64,000 bases of DNA from Lentzea albidocapillata subsp. violacea (lineage in GTDB: Bacteria > Actinomycetota > Actinomycetes > Mycobacteriales > Pseudonocardiaceae). This document shows, in pieces, positions 49,979-57,669 of the stretch (positions within the stretch are counted from its first letter, which is position 1; every line of letters starts with the position of its first letter). The stretch spans positions 1-64,000 of the forward strand of contig NZ_FNET01000008.1 in the NCBI RefSeq assembly GCF_900100275.1. Reading direction: 5' to 3'. The translations under genes were made by a program, and so were the position numbers. Below the pieces are notes generated by a model. That model worked only from the letters and a program-made list of their open reading frames with translations, was not told where the DNA came from and did not search any database.

Positions 49979-50730
49979 CGCCGGAAGCCGCCCTCGCTGT
50001 CGATCACCTGCCCGGTGATCCACGCGGCGTCGTCGGTGCACAGCCAGGAGATCAGCCGGGCGGCGTCGTCCGGCTGACCCCAGCGCTTCAACGGCATCCG
50101 CTCATTGACGACGTCGGTCAGCTCGGGCCCGGCCCAGCCGGTGTCGGTCGGACCGGGGTTCACCGCGTTGACGGTGATACCCCGGTCCGCCAGTTCGTGC
50201 GACAGCGTCGCCACGATCGCCGCCAGCGCGCCCTTCGATGCCGCGTACGCGATCTCACCCGGCATCGGCCCGAGGTTCTGCCCGGACGTCATGAACACGA
50301 TCCGCCCGCCATCAGCCCTGTTCCACTGACGGGCAAACGCTTGCGCGAGCAGAATCGACGACCGTGTGTTCACGGCGTAGTGCTCGTCGAGCATGGCGGC
50401 GTCCAACGCCCCCAGCGGCCCGTCGCCACCAGACCGCGCGTGATTGCACACCAGCACGTCGACGCGTCCGCAAGCCTTCACAGCCGCAGCCATCAGCTCG
50501 TCCGGTGCTTCGGGTCGTGCCAGATCCACGCCCAGTCCCCGAGCGCCGATGTCTGCCAGCACCTCGTCCACGACATCCGCGCCCCACGGCTGCCCGGCGT
50601 CATGCGCGACGTGGTGCTGCACGAACAGGTCCGCGCCCAGCCCGGCCAGCCGCTGCGCGATCGCGTACCCGATGCCCTGCCGCCTGCTCACGCCCGTGAC
50701 GAGCGCGACCCGTCCTTCGAGAGATCCCAT
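49975..50730 (-). CDS. Short-chain dehydrogenase/reductase
   Basis: A 251-residue classical SDR: NAD(P)-binding VALVTGVSRRQGIGYAIAQRL (TGxxxxxGIG), VDVLVCNHA (the NNAG place reads CNHA), Ser in VFMTSGQN and the catalytic pair YAASK, then NPGPTDTGW. GTG at 50739 is possible, but ATG at 50730 (MGSLEGRVALVTG) is the standard beginning. The C-terminus ITGQVIDSEGGF is typical of ketoacyl-reductase-like members. The substrate cannot be read from sequence. It ends 4 bp inside the convergent permease gene. Confidence 0.9.
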   Translation of the reverse strand: MGSLEGRVALVTGVSRRQGIGYAIAQRLAGLGADLFVQHHVAHDAGQPWGADVVDEVLADIGARGLGVDLARPEAPDELMAAAVKACGRVDVLVCNHARSGGDGPLGALDAAMLDEHYAVNTRSSILLAQAFARQWNRADGGRIVFMTSGQNLGPMPGEIAYAASKGALAAIVATLSHELADRGITVNAVNPGPTDTGWAGPELTDVVNERMPLKRWGQPDDAARLISWLCTDDAAWITGQVIDSEGGFRR

Positions 50731-50741
50731 AGGACTCACAG

Positions 50742-51695
50742 CTAACCGATGCGGGCGACCCCGTCCAAGTCAATTTCGAGCCGGACCCGGTCCCCGATCT
50801 CGGTCATCGGCCCCACAGCCTCGTACTCCTCGCCGTCGATCTCCACGAGCAGCCGCACGTGATCGCGGCGATGGACCCGCTCCACCACCGTGCCCTCGAT
50901 CAGCCCGTCGGAGTCGACCCGCAGCGCCGTGGCCCGCAGCCCGACCCGTTCCACGTCCAGCCCGACGAACGAGCCGGGCACGAACTTGTTGCAGCCCAGG
51001 AACTTCGCGGTCTCCACGTCCACTGGCGACGACCACACCTCGGCCGGCGGGCCGACCTGGACGATCCGGCCGCGCGACATGATCGCCACCCGGTCGGCCA
51101 GCGTGAAGGCCTCGTCGTGGTCGTGCGTCACGACCAGAGCCGTGGTCGCGGCCTCGCGCAGCAACCGCGCCAGGTCGACCGCCAGCTGTTCGCGCAACGC
51201 CCTGTCCAGCGCCGACAGCGGCTCGTCCAGCAGCAACAACCGGGGCGAGGGAGCCAGGGCCCGCGCCAGCGCCACCCGTTGCTGCTCGCCGCCGGACAGC
51301 TGCGTCACCCGGCGATCGGCATAGCCTTCGAGCCCGACCAGCTCCAGCAGCGACAGCACGCGCTTGTCCCGCGCCTCGCGTTCGACCTTCTTCATCCGCA
51401 GGCCGAACGCCACGTTCCCGGCGACCGTCCGGTGCGGGAACAGCTGCCCGTCCTGGAAGACCAGCCCGAACTCGCGCCGGTGCACCGGGACGCCGGCCAG
51501 ATCGGTGGTGTCCCAGGAGACAGACCCCGAGGTGGGCTTCTCCAGCCCGGCCACCGTGCGCAGCAACGTCGACTTGCCGCACCCCGACGGCCCGAGCAGC
51601 GCCACGACCTCGCCGTCCGCCACCGAAAGCGACACGTCCGACACCGCGGCCGTCTGTCCATAACGGACGGTGATCGAGTCCAGTTCCAGCGCCAT
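50742..51695 (-). CDS. Thiamine ABC importer, ATP-binding protein (ThiQ type)
   Basis: A 317-residue ATPase: Walker A LGPSGCGKST, Q-loop VFQDGQLFPHRTV, signature LSGGEQQRVALARALA, Walker B LLLLDEPLSALD, H-loop VVTHDHDEAF. It carries a C-terminal regulatory/OB-like extension of about 90 residues (VGLRATALRVDSDGLIEGTVVERVHRRDHVRLLVEIDGEEYEA), as in TOBE-type import ATPases, so it is longer than E. coli ThiQ. ATG at 51695 overlaps the permease stop by one base. It is part of a TPP-riboswitch operon and therefore drives thiamine or thiamine-precursor uptake. Confidence 0.9.
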   Translation of the reverse strand: MALELDSITVRYGQTAAVSDVSLSVADGEVVALLGPSGCGKSTLLRTVAGLEKPTSGSVSWDTTDLAGVPVHRREFGLVFQDGQLFPHRTVAGNVAFGLRMKKVEREARDKRVLSLLELVGLEGYADRRVTQLSGGEQQRVALARALAPSPRLLLLDEPLSALDRALREQLAVDLARLLREAATTALVVTHDHDEAFTLADRVAIMSRGRIVQVGPPAEVWSSPVDVETAKFLGCNKFVPGSFVGLDVERVGLRATALRVDSDGLIEGTVVERVHRRDHVRLLVEIDGEEYEAVGPMTEIGDRVRLEIDLDGVARIG

Positions 51696-53302
51696 CAGAA
51701 CTCCCCGCTGCTCGGCACGCGCAACCGCTCGATCAGCAGCACGCACCCGACCGTCACGACCATCAGCAGCGCGCACGCCGCGTAGGCCATCTGGCTGTTC
51801 AACTCCCCCGGCCGCGACATCAGCCGCGCGATCACCACCGGCAACGTCGGCGCGTCCGGCCTGGCCAGGAAGCTCGTGGCCCCGAACTCCCCCAGCGCCA
51901 CGACGTACCCGAACCCGGCCGCCGCCACCAGGGACCGCCCGACCAGCGGCAGGTCCACCTCGCGCCACACCCGCGACGGCGAGGCGCCCAGCGTCGCCGC
52001 CGCCTGCCGCAGCCGTTCGTCGACGGCCCTGAGCACCGGCAGCACCATCCGCACGATCAACGGCGTCACCACCAGCGCCTGCGCCAGCGGCACCAGCAGC
52101 GGCGACGTGCGGAAGTCGCCCGGCAGCGCGTCCATCGTGATCAGGTACCCGAAGCCGACCGTCACCGCGGACACGCCGAGCGGCAGCATCAACGCGGTGT
52201 CCAGCACCTCGGCGAAGCGGGCCCCCGACCGCCGCAACCCGACCAGCACGACGGCCGAGAACACCCCGACCACCAGCGCCACCAGGGTCGCGTCGAAGGC
52301 CGTCCGCAGCGAGTTCACCGCGGCGTCGATGCCGGTGACCGCCAGCGTGCCGCGGTCGCCGCGCGTGTTCAGCGCCACGTACCCGGCGAAGCTCCAGCCG
52401 TCCCTTGTGGACAGTGAGCGTGTCACCAGCCCGACGACCGGCGTCAGCAACGCCACCACGACGGCGAACGCGGCGAGAACCACGTACCACTCGCCACCGG
52501 ACGGCCGTCGCGCCAGCTCTTCCCTGTCCCGCAACGCCAGCGCGGTCTCCCGGCGGCGCCGGGCCAGCGCGCCCAGCACCAGCACCGCCAGCACGGCGGC
52601 GAACTGCAGCAACGACAACGCCGCCGCCCCGGACAGGTCGAACAGCTCGACGGTGCGCAGGTAGATCTCGGTCTCCAGCGTCCGGTACTTCGACCCGCCC
52701 AGTACCAGCACGACACCGAAACTGGTGGCGCAGAACAGGAACACGACCGCCGCGGCCGACCCGATCGCCGGCGCCAGCGCGGGCAGCACCACCGACAGGA
52801 ACGCACGCGGCCGCGATGCACCCAGAGCACGGGCCGCGTCCTCAGCGCGTCGATCCGTGTGCGCCCACAACCCACCGACGGTCCTCGCGACCACGGCCAC
52901 GTTGAAGAACGCGTTGGCCAGCACGATCGGCAGCACTCCGCCGTCCGGCCAGAACGTCCGGAAGGCCAGGCCCACCACCACGGTCGGCAGCACGAACGGC
53001 ACCATCACGGCGGCCCTGATCAGCCCGAGCCCGCGAATCCGGCACCGCGCCAGCACGAACGCCAGCGGCATCCCGGCGACGACCGCCACGACCGTCGACG
53101 CCAGCGCCTGTCCCAGCGTGAAGCCGACGAGTTCCCAGGTGTCGCTGTCGGACAACGCCGACAGCACACCACCTTCGCGCAGCCCGAGCGACACGATCGC
53201 CAGCACGGGCCAGGCGAAGAAGAGGGCCAGGAAGGCCAGCGGCAGCAGCGCCGCCGCCGACCACCCCGTGCGGGAACTCAGCCCTGCACGAGCTTGCGCC
53301 AC
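51695..53302 (-). CDS. thiP: Thiamine ABC importer, fused permease (ThiP type)
   Basis: A permease of about 535 residues with two six-helix halves, each with an EAA loop: EDAARALGASRPRAFLSVVLPALAPAIG near the middle and RQAAATLGASPSRVWREVDLPLVGRS near the end. This duplicated layout is that of ThiP/FbpB permeases. The start is uncertain: GTG 53302 or ATG 53314, both inside the end of the binding-protein gene, neither with an ideal ribosome site; the frame has no stop for 25 more codons upstream. It pairs with the ATPase and ThiB-type binding protein, in riboswitch context. Confidence 0.88.
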   Translation of the reverse strand: MAQARAGLSSRTGWSAAALLPLAFLALFFAWPVLAIVSLGLREGGVLSALSDSDTWELVGFTLGQALASTVVAVVAGMPLAFVLARCRIRGLGLIRAAVMVPFVLPTVVVGLAFRTFWPDGGVLPIVLANAFFNVAVVARTVGGLWAHTDRRAEDAARALGASRPRAFLSVVLPALAPAIGSAAAVVFLFCATSFGVVLVLGGSKYRTLETEIYLRTVELFDLSGAAALSLLQFAAVLAVLVLGALARRRRETALALRDREELARRPSGGEWYVVLAAFAVVVALLTPVVGLVTRSLSTRDGWSFAGYVALNTRGDRGTLAVTGIDAAVNSLRTAFDATLVALVVGVFSAVVLVGLRRSGARFAEVLDTALMLPLGVSAVTVGFGYLITMDALPGDFRTSPLLVPLAQALVVTPLIVRMVLPVLRAVDERLRQAAATLGASPSRVWREVDLPLVGRSLVAAAGFGYVVALGEFGATSFLARPDAPTLPVVIARLMSRPGELNSQMAYAACALLMVVTVGCVLLIERLRVPSSGEF

Positions 53303-54279
53303 TGCTCGACCCATGCCTCGCGGTTGTCCTTCACCTTGTCCGCGGGCAGGGCCTGCGGGTTCGGCGGCAACGGCGCGTCCTTGGCCCACGACTCGGGCAG
53401 CGCGACGCCCTCACGCGACGGGTAGACGTACATCTGCTCGGCCACCTGGGCCTGGAACTTCTCGCCCAGCAGGAAGTCGAGGACCTTCTTCGCGTCCTCG
53501 GGGTTCTTGGCGCCGGACAACACGCCCGCGTACTCGACCTGGCGGTAGCACGTGTCCAGCACGGCCTTGGTCCTGCCGCCCTCGGCCGACGGCGACGACG
53601 CGTAGGACACGACGATGGGCCGGTCACCCTTGGTGGCGGAGAACTCCTGGTTGTAGGCCTCTTCCCAGCCGCTCACGACCTTGACGCCGTTGGCCCTGAG
53701 CTTGGTCCAGTACTCCTGCCAGCCGTTCTCGCCGTACTTGGCGATCGTGCCGAGCAGGAACGCGAGACCGGGCGAGGACGTGGCCGGGTTCTCGACGACC
53801 AGCATGTCCTTGAACCTCGGGTCGATCAGGTCGTCGTACGACCGGGGCTCGACGCCGCCGAGCTTGGCCGGGTCGATGTTCAGGCACACGTCACCGACGT
53901 CGACGGCCTGCAGGCGGTTCGAGTCGTCAGCCTTGTAGCGCTGCGCGCCCTTCGAGGCCTCCGGCGAGGCGTACTCGGCGAACACGCCCTCGTTCAGAGC
54001 CCGTGAGGCGAACGTCGAGTCGACACCGAACGCGACGTCGCCGATCGGGTTCGACCTGGTGAGCACCAGCTTGTTCGTGAGCTCGCCCGCGTCACCGCTC
54101 GCGAGCTGCTTCACGGTGATCCCGGAGGACTTCTGGAACTCCTCCAGCACCTCCGGCTTCACGGCGAACGAGTCGTGCGTCACCAGCGTGACCTCGTGCG
54201 ACTGCGGCGCCGTCGACGTGCCGGCCGAACAACCGGTCACCGCCACAGCAGCGACGACGGCAGCAAGAATCCTTCTCAC
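53278..54279 (-). CDS. thiB: Thiamine-binding lipoprotein (ThiB type)
   Basis: A 333-residue lipoprotein: MRRILAAVVAAVAVTGCSAG with the lipobox VTGC, then the ThiB/TbpA fold starting EVTLVTHDSFAVKPEVLEEFQKSSG, with SNPIGDVAFGVDSTFA and the family ending block WVEQWRKLVQG. It binds thiamine outside the cell and delivers it to ThiP. The GTG at 54279 has GGGAGAGG about 10 bp upstream, at the 3' edge of the TPP riboswitch. Its last 25 bp overlap the permease gene. The first gene of the riboswitch operon. Confidence 0.93.
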   Translation of the reverse strand: MRRILAAVVAAVAVTGCSAGTSTAPQSHEVTLVTHDSFAVKPEVLEEFQKSSGITVKQLASGDAGELTNKLVLTRSNPIGDVAFGVDSTFASRALNEGVFAEYASPEASKGAQRYKADDSNRLQAVDVGDVCLNIDPAKLGGVEPRSYDDLIDPRFKDMLVVENPATSSPGLAFLLGTIAKYGENGWQEYWTKLRANGVKVVSGWEEAYNQEFSATKGDRPIVVSYASSPSAEGGRTKAVLDTCYRQVEYAGVLSGAKNPEDAKKVLDFLLGEKFQAQVAEQMYVYPSREGVALPESWAKDAPLPPNPQALPADKVKDNREAWVEQWRKLVQG

Positions 54280-54288
54280 AGCAAACCT

Positions 54289-54377
54289 CTCCCTACGCCG
54301 GTATGACCCGGATCAGGTGGACGGTCGAGGGCTTGCGAGCCCTCCTCTCAGCCCGGCGCTTCACCGGACTCCCGTGG
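54289..54377 (-). promoter_or_regulatory. TPP (thi-box) riboswitch
   Basis: The minus strand upstream of thiB carries the thi-box in order: GGGAGTCCGG at the 5' end, GGGCTGAGAGG (the CUGAGA thiamine-pyrimidine-binding motif), a variable stem GGGCTCGCAAGCCCT, then ACCTGATCCGGGTCATACCG and GGCGTAGGGA at the 3' end. All conserved positions of the aptamer are present. The ribosome site GGGAGAGG of thiB overlaps the aptamer's last bases, so binding of thiamine pyrophosphate probably hides it and blocks translation. No separate terminator is seen. Confidence 0.95.
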
Positions 54378-54416
54378 TAACGCGCAGCCTACGTGACGTG
54401 GTGGGACGATCAGGAC

Positions 54417-54710
54417 ATGGCCGAGCTGTTGAGCGACGATCAGTTGAACGACGTGCTGCCCAAGCTGCCCGACTGGAGCGCCCAGGACGCGGCGCTGGTC
54501 CGGACCGTGGAGCTGGCGAGCTTCTCCCACGCGATCATGGTCGTGAACCGGATCGCGGAGATCGCGGAGAACGACAACCACCACCCGGACATCGACATCC
54601 GCTACAAGACACTGACATTTCGCCTGAGCACGCACTACAAGGGAGGAATCACCGCGCTCGACGTGTCCCTCGCCGAGGAGATCGACGGGGTCCTGGACGC
54701 AATGGCCTGA
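54417..54710 (+). CDS. phhB: Pterin-4a-carbinolamine dehydratase
   Basis: A 97-residue DCoH-fold protein: LSDDQLNDVLPKLPDWS at the N-terminus and the active-site block FSHAIMVVNRIAEIAENDNHHPDIDIRYKTLTFRLSTH, which has the conserved His residues (HHP) and Asp. It dehydrates 4a-hydroxytetrahydropterin; in actinobacteria without phenylalanine hydroxylase its role is unclear, perhaps in molybdopterin or folate chemistry. ATG at 54417 was preferred over GTG 54393, as family members begin near MAELLSDDQ. The gene is convergent with pimE, 2 bp apart; M. tuberculosis has the same pair (Rv1159A/Rv1159). Confidence 0.92.
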   Translation: MAELLSDDQLNDVLPKLPDWSAQDAALVRTVELASFSHAIMVVNRIAEIAENDNHHPDIDIRYKTLTFRLSTHYKGGITALDVSLAEEIDGVLDAMA

Positions 54711-54712
54711 CC

Positions 54713-55921
54713 TCAGCCGACCACGCGGCTGGGTTCGGCGGCTTCCTCGCCGGCGGGCAGCGGCTCGTCTCGCCGGCGCCGGGCCGCCAGCCCGATCGCG
54801 GCCAGCGTGAGCATGCCCGCGGCCGGATAACCCCAGCCGAGCAGCACGAAGTACCAGGGCCGCGGGAAGTCCCAGATGTTCGGCTGGGCGAGCAGCAGGA
54901 ACGAGATCAGGTAACCGCCGGTCAGCAGCACCCACAGGCCGGCGGTGATCCTGCACAGCAGGTGTCCGCCCTCGTAGATCAGCCACAGCAGGGCGGGCAC
55001 CATCCACACCCAGTGGTGGCTCCACGAGATCGGCGAGACCAGCAGGCCGAGCATCTGGACGCTGACGATCAACGCCAGCGCGTCCTTGGTCCTGCTGACC
55101 GCGAACCACGTCAGCGCGGCCACGACGAGCACGGCGACGATGTAGATCGGCCCGGTCTTGACGTCGTACCCGACCGTGCGGCTCAGGGCGCCGCGCAACG
55201 ACTGGTTGATCGCGCTGCCGACCGGTCCGACCCGGCTCGCGTCCCCGAGCAGCTGGAACCAGAACTTGTCCGACTGGGACGGCGAGATGGCCCAGCCGAT
55301 GCCGTACACCGCGACAAAGGCGACGAACGACCACACGGCGGCCATCCACCGCCGCTGGATGAGGAAGTAGAGCCCGGAGATCGCGGGCGTGAGCTTGATG
55401 CCGGCGGCGAACCCCACACCGGCACCGCCGACCCAGTTCCGTGCGCTGGCGAGCGTGCCGATCAGGATCGCGACCAGCACGAGGTTGATCTGGCCGTAGT
55501 TGAGCGTGGTGCGGACCGGCTCGATCCACAGCGTCAGCGCGGTCCACATCATGGCGCGGCGCGGGTCCTGCAGCTTCAGCAGCTTCAGGCTGGTGCGCAC
55601 GATGTAGTAGAGGCAGCCCAGGCAGATGAGCTGCCAGATCCAGCGCGACGCCTCCCACGGCACCCAGCTCATCGGCGTGAAGATCGCGGCCGCGAACGGC
55701 GGGTAGGTGAACGGCAGCGGGAACACGTCCGCGTACTGGTCGAGCCGCCACTCGTAGAGGTCGCCGGAGAACAGGTGCGGCGACCCGTTGCGGTACACCA
55801 GCAGGTCGATCATGGTCATCTTCGCCTGGAAGGCGACCATGAACAGGTGCCCGGCGACCGACAACGCGAGCAACCACGGTGCTACGGAGAGCACACGCGC
55901 TTCCACAGCACGGAGTTTCAC
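54713..55921 (-). CDS. pimE: GT87 polyprenol-phosphate-mannose mannosyltransferase (PimE type)
   Basis: A 402-residue GT-C membrane enzyme with about ten helices (APWLLALSVAGHLFMVAFQAKMTMIDLLVYRNGSPHLFSGDLYEW in the first loop, and later WIEPVRTTLNYGQINLVLVAILIGTLA). In mycobacteria PimE (Rv1159) adds an alpha-1,2-mannose to PIM4 on the outer face, leading to PIM6; the DUF2029 signature and the phhB neighbour identify the same gene. The start GTG at 55921 fits homology. PIM-type lipids outside mycobacteria are known in other actinobacteria, but the exact product here is inference. Divergent from the 33-aa gene. Confidence 0.87.
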   Translation of the reverse strand: MKLRAVEARVLSVAPWLLALSVAGHLFMVAFQAKMTMIDLLVYRNGSPHLFSGDLYEWRLDQYADVFPLPFTYPPFAAAIFTPMSWVPWEASRWIWQLICLGCLYYIVRTSLKLLKLQDPRRAMMWTALTLWIEPVRTTLNYGQINLVLVAILIGTLASARNWVGGAGVGFAAGIKLTPAISGLYFLIQRRWMAAVWSFVAFVAVYGIGWAISPSQSDKFWFQLLGDASRVGPVGSAINQSLRGALSRTVGYDVKTGPIYIVAVLVVAALTWFAVSRTKDALALIVSVQMLGLLVSPISWSHHWVWMVPALLWLIYEGGHLLCRITAGLWVLLTGGYLISFLLLAQPNIWDFPRPWYFVLLGWGYPAAGMLTLAAIGLAARRRRDEPLPAGEEAAEPSRVVG

Positions 55922-56006
55922 CCCGAAAACGTTACCCGAGGCAACGAAACGGGGTACCCCGGCGTCATTAGGACGGGAGAGATCGCAAGAGGGAGTTTTT
56001 CTGATC

Positions 56007-56108
56007 ATGTCAGTTGATCTTGTAGTTGCCGCTGTCGCCGCTCTGGCCATGCTGGGGGTCGCGTTCGGAGTGTTCGCCGCTGCCGCACGCGCCAAGAACA
56101 ACGTGTAA
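56007..56108 (+). CDS. 33-residue single-helix membrane peptide
   Basis: A tiny open frame MSVDLVVAAVAALAMLGVAFGVFAAA and ARAKNNV to a TAA. It has a single hydrophobic helix (residues 5-26) and a short basic tail. The ATG at 56007 has GGGAG about 11 bp upstream. The following large hairpin and the divergent pimE make it a separate transcription unit. It is too short to assign by family. Its codon pattern and ribosome site make it plausible, but not certain, as a real gene. Confidence 0.55.
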   Translation: MSVDLVVAAVAALAMLGVAFGVFAAAARAKNNV

Positions 56109-56125
56109 AGCCGTTGTGAGACACA

Positions 56126-56180
56126 AAGAAGGGGCAACCGTCCCCCAGTGATTGAACACTGTGGACGGTTGCCCCTTCTT
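56126..56180. terminator. Long bidirectional hairpin terminator
   Basis: aagaaggggcaaccgtcc (56126-56143) pairs perfectly with ggacggttgccccttctt (56163-56180), an 18-bp stem. The loop contains a further cagtg/cactg pairing, and the arms extend outward with acaaag/ctttgt. It lies 18 bp after the 33-aa gene (plus strand) and 33 bp after the DUF6131 gene (minus strand), so it can end both. Confidence 0.88.
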
Positions 56181-56212
56181 CTTTGTCGTTCCGAGAGTGT
56201 TTGGTACGGCGT

Positions 56213-56368
56213 TTAGAAGTAGTGCGCCCTGCCGCCGATCGGCTTGCCGACCGCGCCCAGCACGGCGAGAATCGCGCCGATCACCAGCAACACCACGCCA
56301 AGCGTCGTCAGGATGCTGATACCAGCCAGCCATCCGACGACGAGCAGGATCAGTCCGAGGACGATCAT
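56213..56368 (-). CDS. DUF6131-type small membrane protein
   Basis: A 51-residue protein with two hydrophobic helices (MIVLGLILLVVGWLAGISIL and LGVVLLVIGAILAVLGAVG) and a short tail GKPIGGRAHYF. This pattern (MIVLGLILLVxGxxxGIxxL, then a Gly/Arg/aromatic tail) is common in small actinobacterial membrane proteins grouped as DUF6131; the function is unknown. The ATG at 56368 has a strong CTGGAGGTG ribosome site 7 bp upstream. It ends before the shared hairpin. Confidence 0.82.
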   Translation of the reverse strand: MIVLGLILLVVGWLAGISILTTLGVVLLVIGAILAVLGAVGKPIGGRAHYF

Positions 56369-56509
56369 GACACCTCCAGGTGGGGAATCCTGGTCTAGAG
56401 GTACCCGGCGGAGGTCGGTACAAACCTCGCTTCATGCATTCGTCACCGATACAATCAGCGTGTCCATTGTTCGACAATTACCGAACAATGCACGTAAGCA
56501 GCCTGACGG

Positions 56510-57589
56510 TCAGACGTTGAAGCGGAACTCCACCACGTCGCCGTCGTTCATGACGTAGTCCTTGCCCTCCATGCGGACCTTGCCCGCCGCCTTCGCGTCG
56601 GCCTTCGAGCCCGAGGCCACCAGGTCGTCGAACGACACGACCTCGGCCTTGATGAAGCCCTTCTCGAAGTCCGTGTGGATCACGCCGGCGGCCTGCGGGG
56701 CGGTGGCGCCCTGCGGGATCGTCCAGGCGCGCGCCTCCTTCGGGCCCGCGGTGAGGTAGGTCTGCAGGCCGAGGGTGTGGAAGCCGGCGCGGGCGAGCGA
56801 GTGCAGGCCCGGCTCCGGCTGGCCGATCGACTCCAGCAGTTCCAGCGCCGACTCCTCGTCGAGCTCGAGCAGCTCCGACTCGACCTTGGCGTCGAGGAAC
56901 ACGGCGTCGGCCGGGGCGACGAGCTCGCGCAGTTCCTTCACGCGGGCGTCGTCGGTCAGCACGCCCTCGTCGGCGTTGAAGACGTAGAGGAACGGCTTGG
57001 TGGTGAGCAGGGAGAGCTCACGCAGCAGTTCACCGTCTACTTCGGACTGCGCCGCGAACAGCGTGCGGCCCGCGTCGAGGATGTCCTTGGCCTTCTTCGC
57101 GGTCTCCAGGACGGCGCGGCGGTCCTTCTGCATCCGCGCCTCCTTCTCGATCCTCGGAATGGCCTTCTCGAGGGTCTGCAGGTCGGCGAGGATCAGCTCC
57201 GTGTTGATCGTCTCGATGTCGCTGGACGGGTCGACGCGGCCGTCGACGTGCACGACGTCCGGGTCGTCGAAGACGCGGATGACCTGGCAGATCGCGTTCG
57301 CTTCGCGGATGTTCGCGAGGAACTTGTTGCCGAGGCCTTCTCCCTCCGACGCGCCCTTGACGATGCCGGCGATGTCGACGAACGACACCACGGCGGGCAC
57401 CTCACGCTCGGAACCGAAGATCTCGGCGAGCTTGGAGAGACGCGCGTCCGGCAGCGGCACGACGCCCACGTTCGGCTCGATCGTCGCGAACGGGTAGTTC
57501 GCGGCGAGCACGTCGTTGCGCGTGAGCGCGTTGAACAGGGTGGACTTGCCAACGTTGGGCAGGCCGACGATACCGAGGGTCAAACTCAC
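56510..57589 (-). CDS. ychF: Redox-regulated ATPase YchF/Obg-type
   Basis: A 359-residue P-loop protein: G1 GLPNVGKST, FATIEPNVGVVPLPDARL, G3 DIAGIVKGASEGEGLGNKFL, and NADEGV at the G4 place. The NKxD motif is absent, which is why YchF/OLA1 prefers ATP over GTP. The C-terminal TGS domain ends ARAWTIPQGATAPQAAGVIHTDFEKGFIKAEVVSFDDL and GKDYVMNDGDVVEFRFNV. It binds ribosomes and affects oxidative-stress response. GTG start at 57589; 80 bp separate it from the divergent repair gene. M. tuberculosis Rv1112 is the orthologue. Confidence 0.95.
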   Translation of the reverse strand: MSLTLGIVGLPNVGKSTLFNALTRNDVLAANYPFATIEPNVGVVPLPDARLSKLAEIFGSEREVPAVVSFVDIAGIVKGASEGEGLGNKFLANIREANAICQVIRVFDDPDVVHVDGRVDPSSDIETINTELILADLQTLEKAIPRIEKEARMQKDRRAVLETAKKAKDILDAGRTLFAAQSEVDGELLRELSLLTTKPFLYVFNADEGVLTDDARVKELRELVAPADAVFLDAKVESELLELDEESALELLESIGQPEPGLHSLARAGFHTLGLQTYLTAGPKEARAWTIPQGATAPQAAGVIHTDFEKGFIKAEVVSFDDLVASGSKADAKAAGKVRMEGKDYVMNDGDVVEFRFNV

Positions 57590-57669
57590 GGAGAGCGAGT
57601 CTACGGCAGGGGACGGTCGTGTCCGATTTCCGCGAGCTATTGCTCGTTCCCGCTGGCAGGATCGATGGC

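Noticed and set aside
57619..57669. Longer start of the Ada-type gene (GTG 57619)
   Set aside because: It adds 17 residues without family match; ATG 57670 gives the standard N-terminus.
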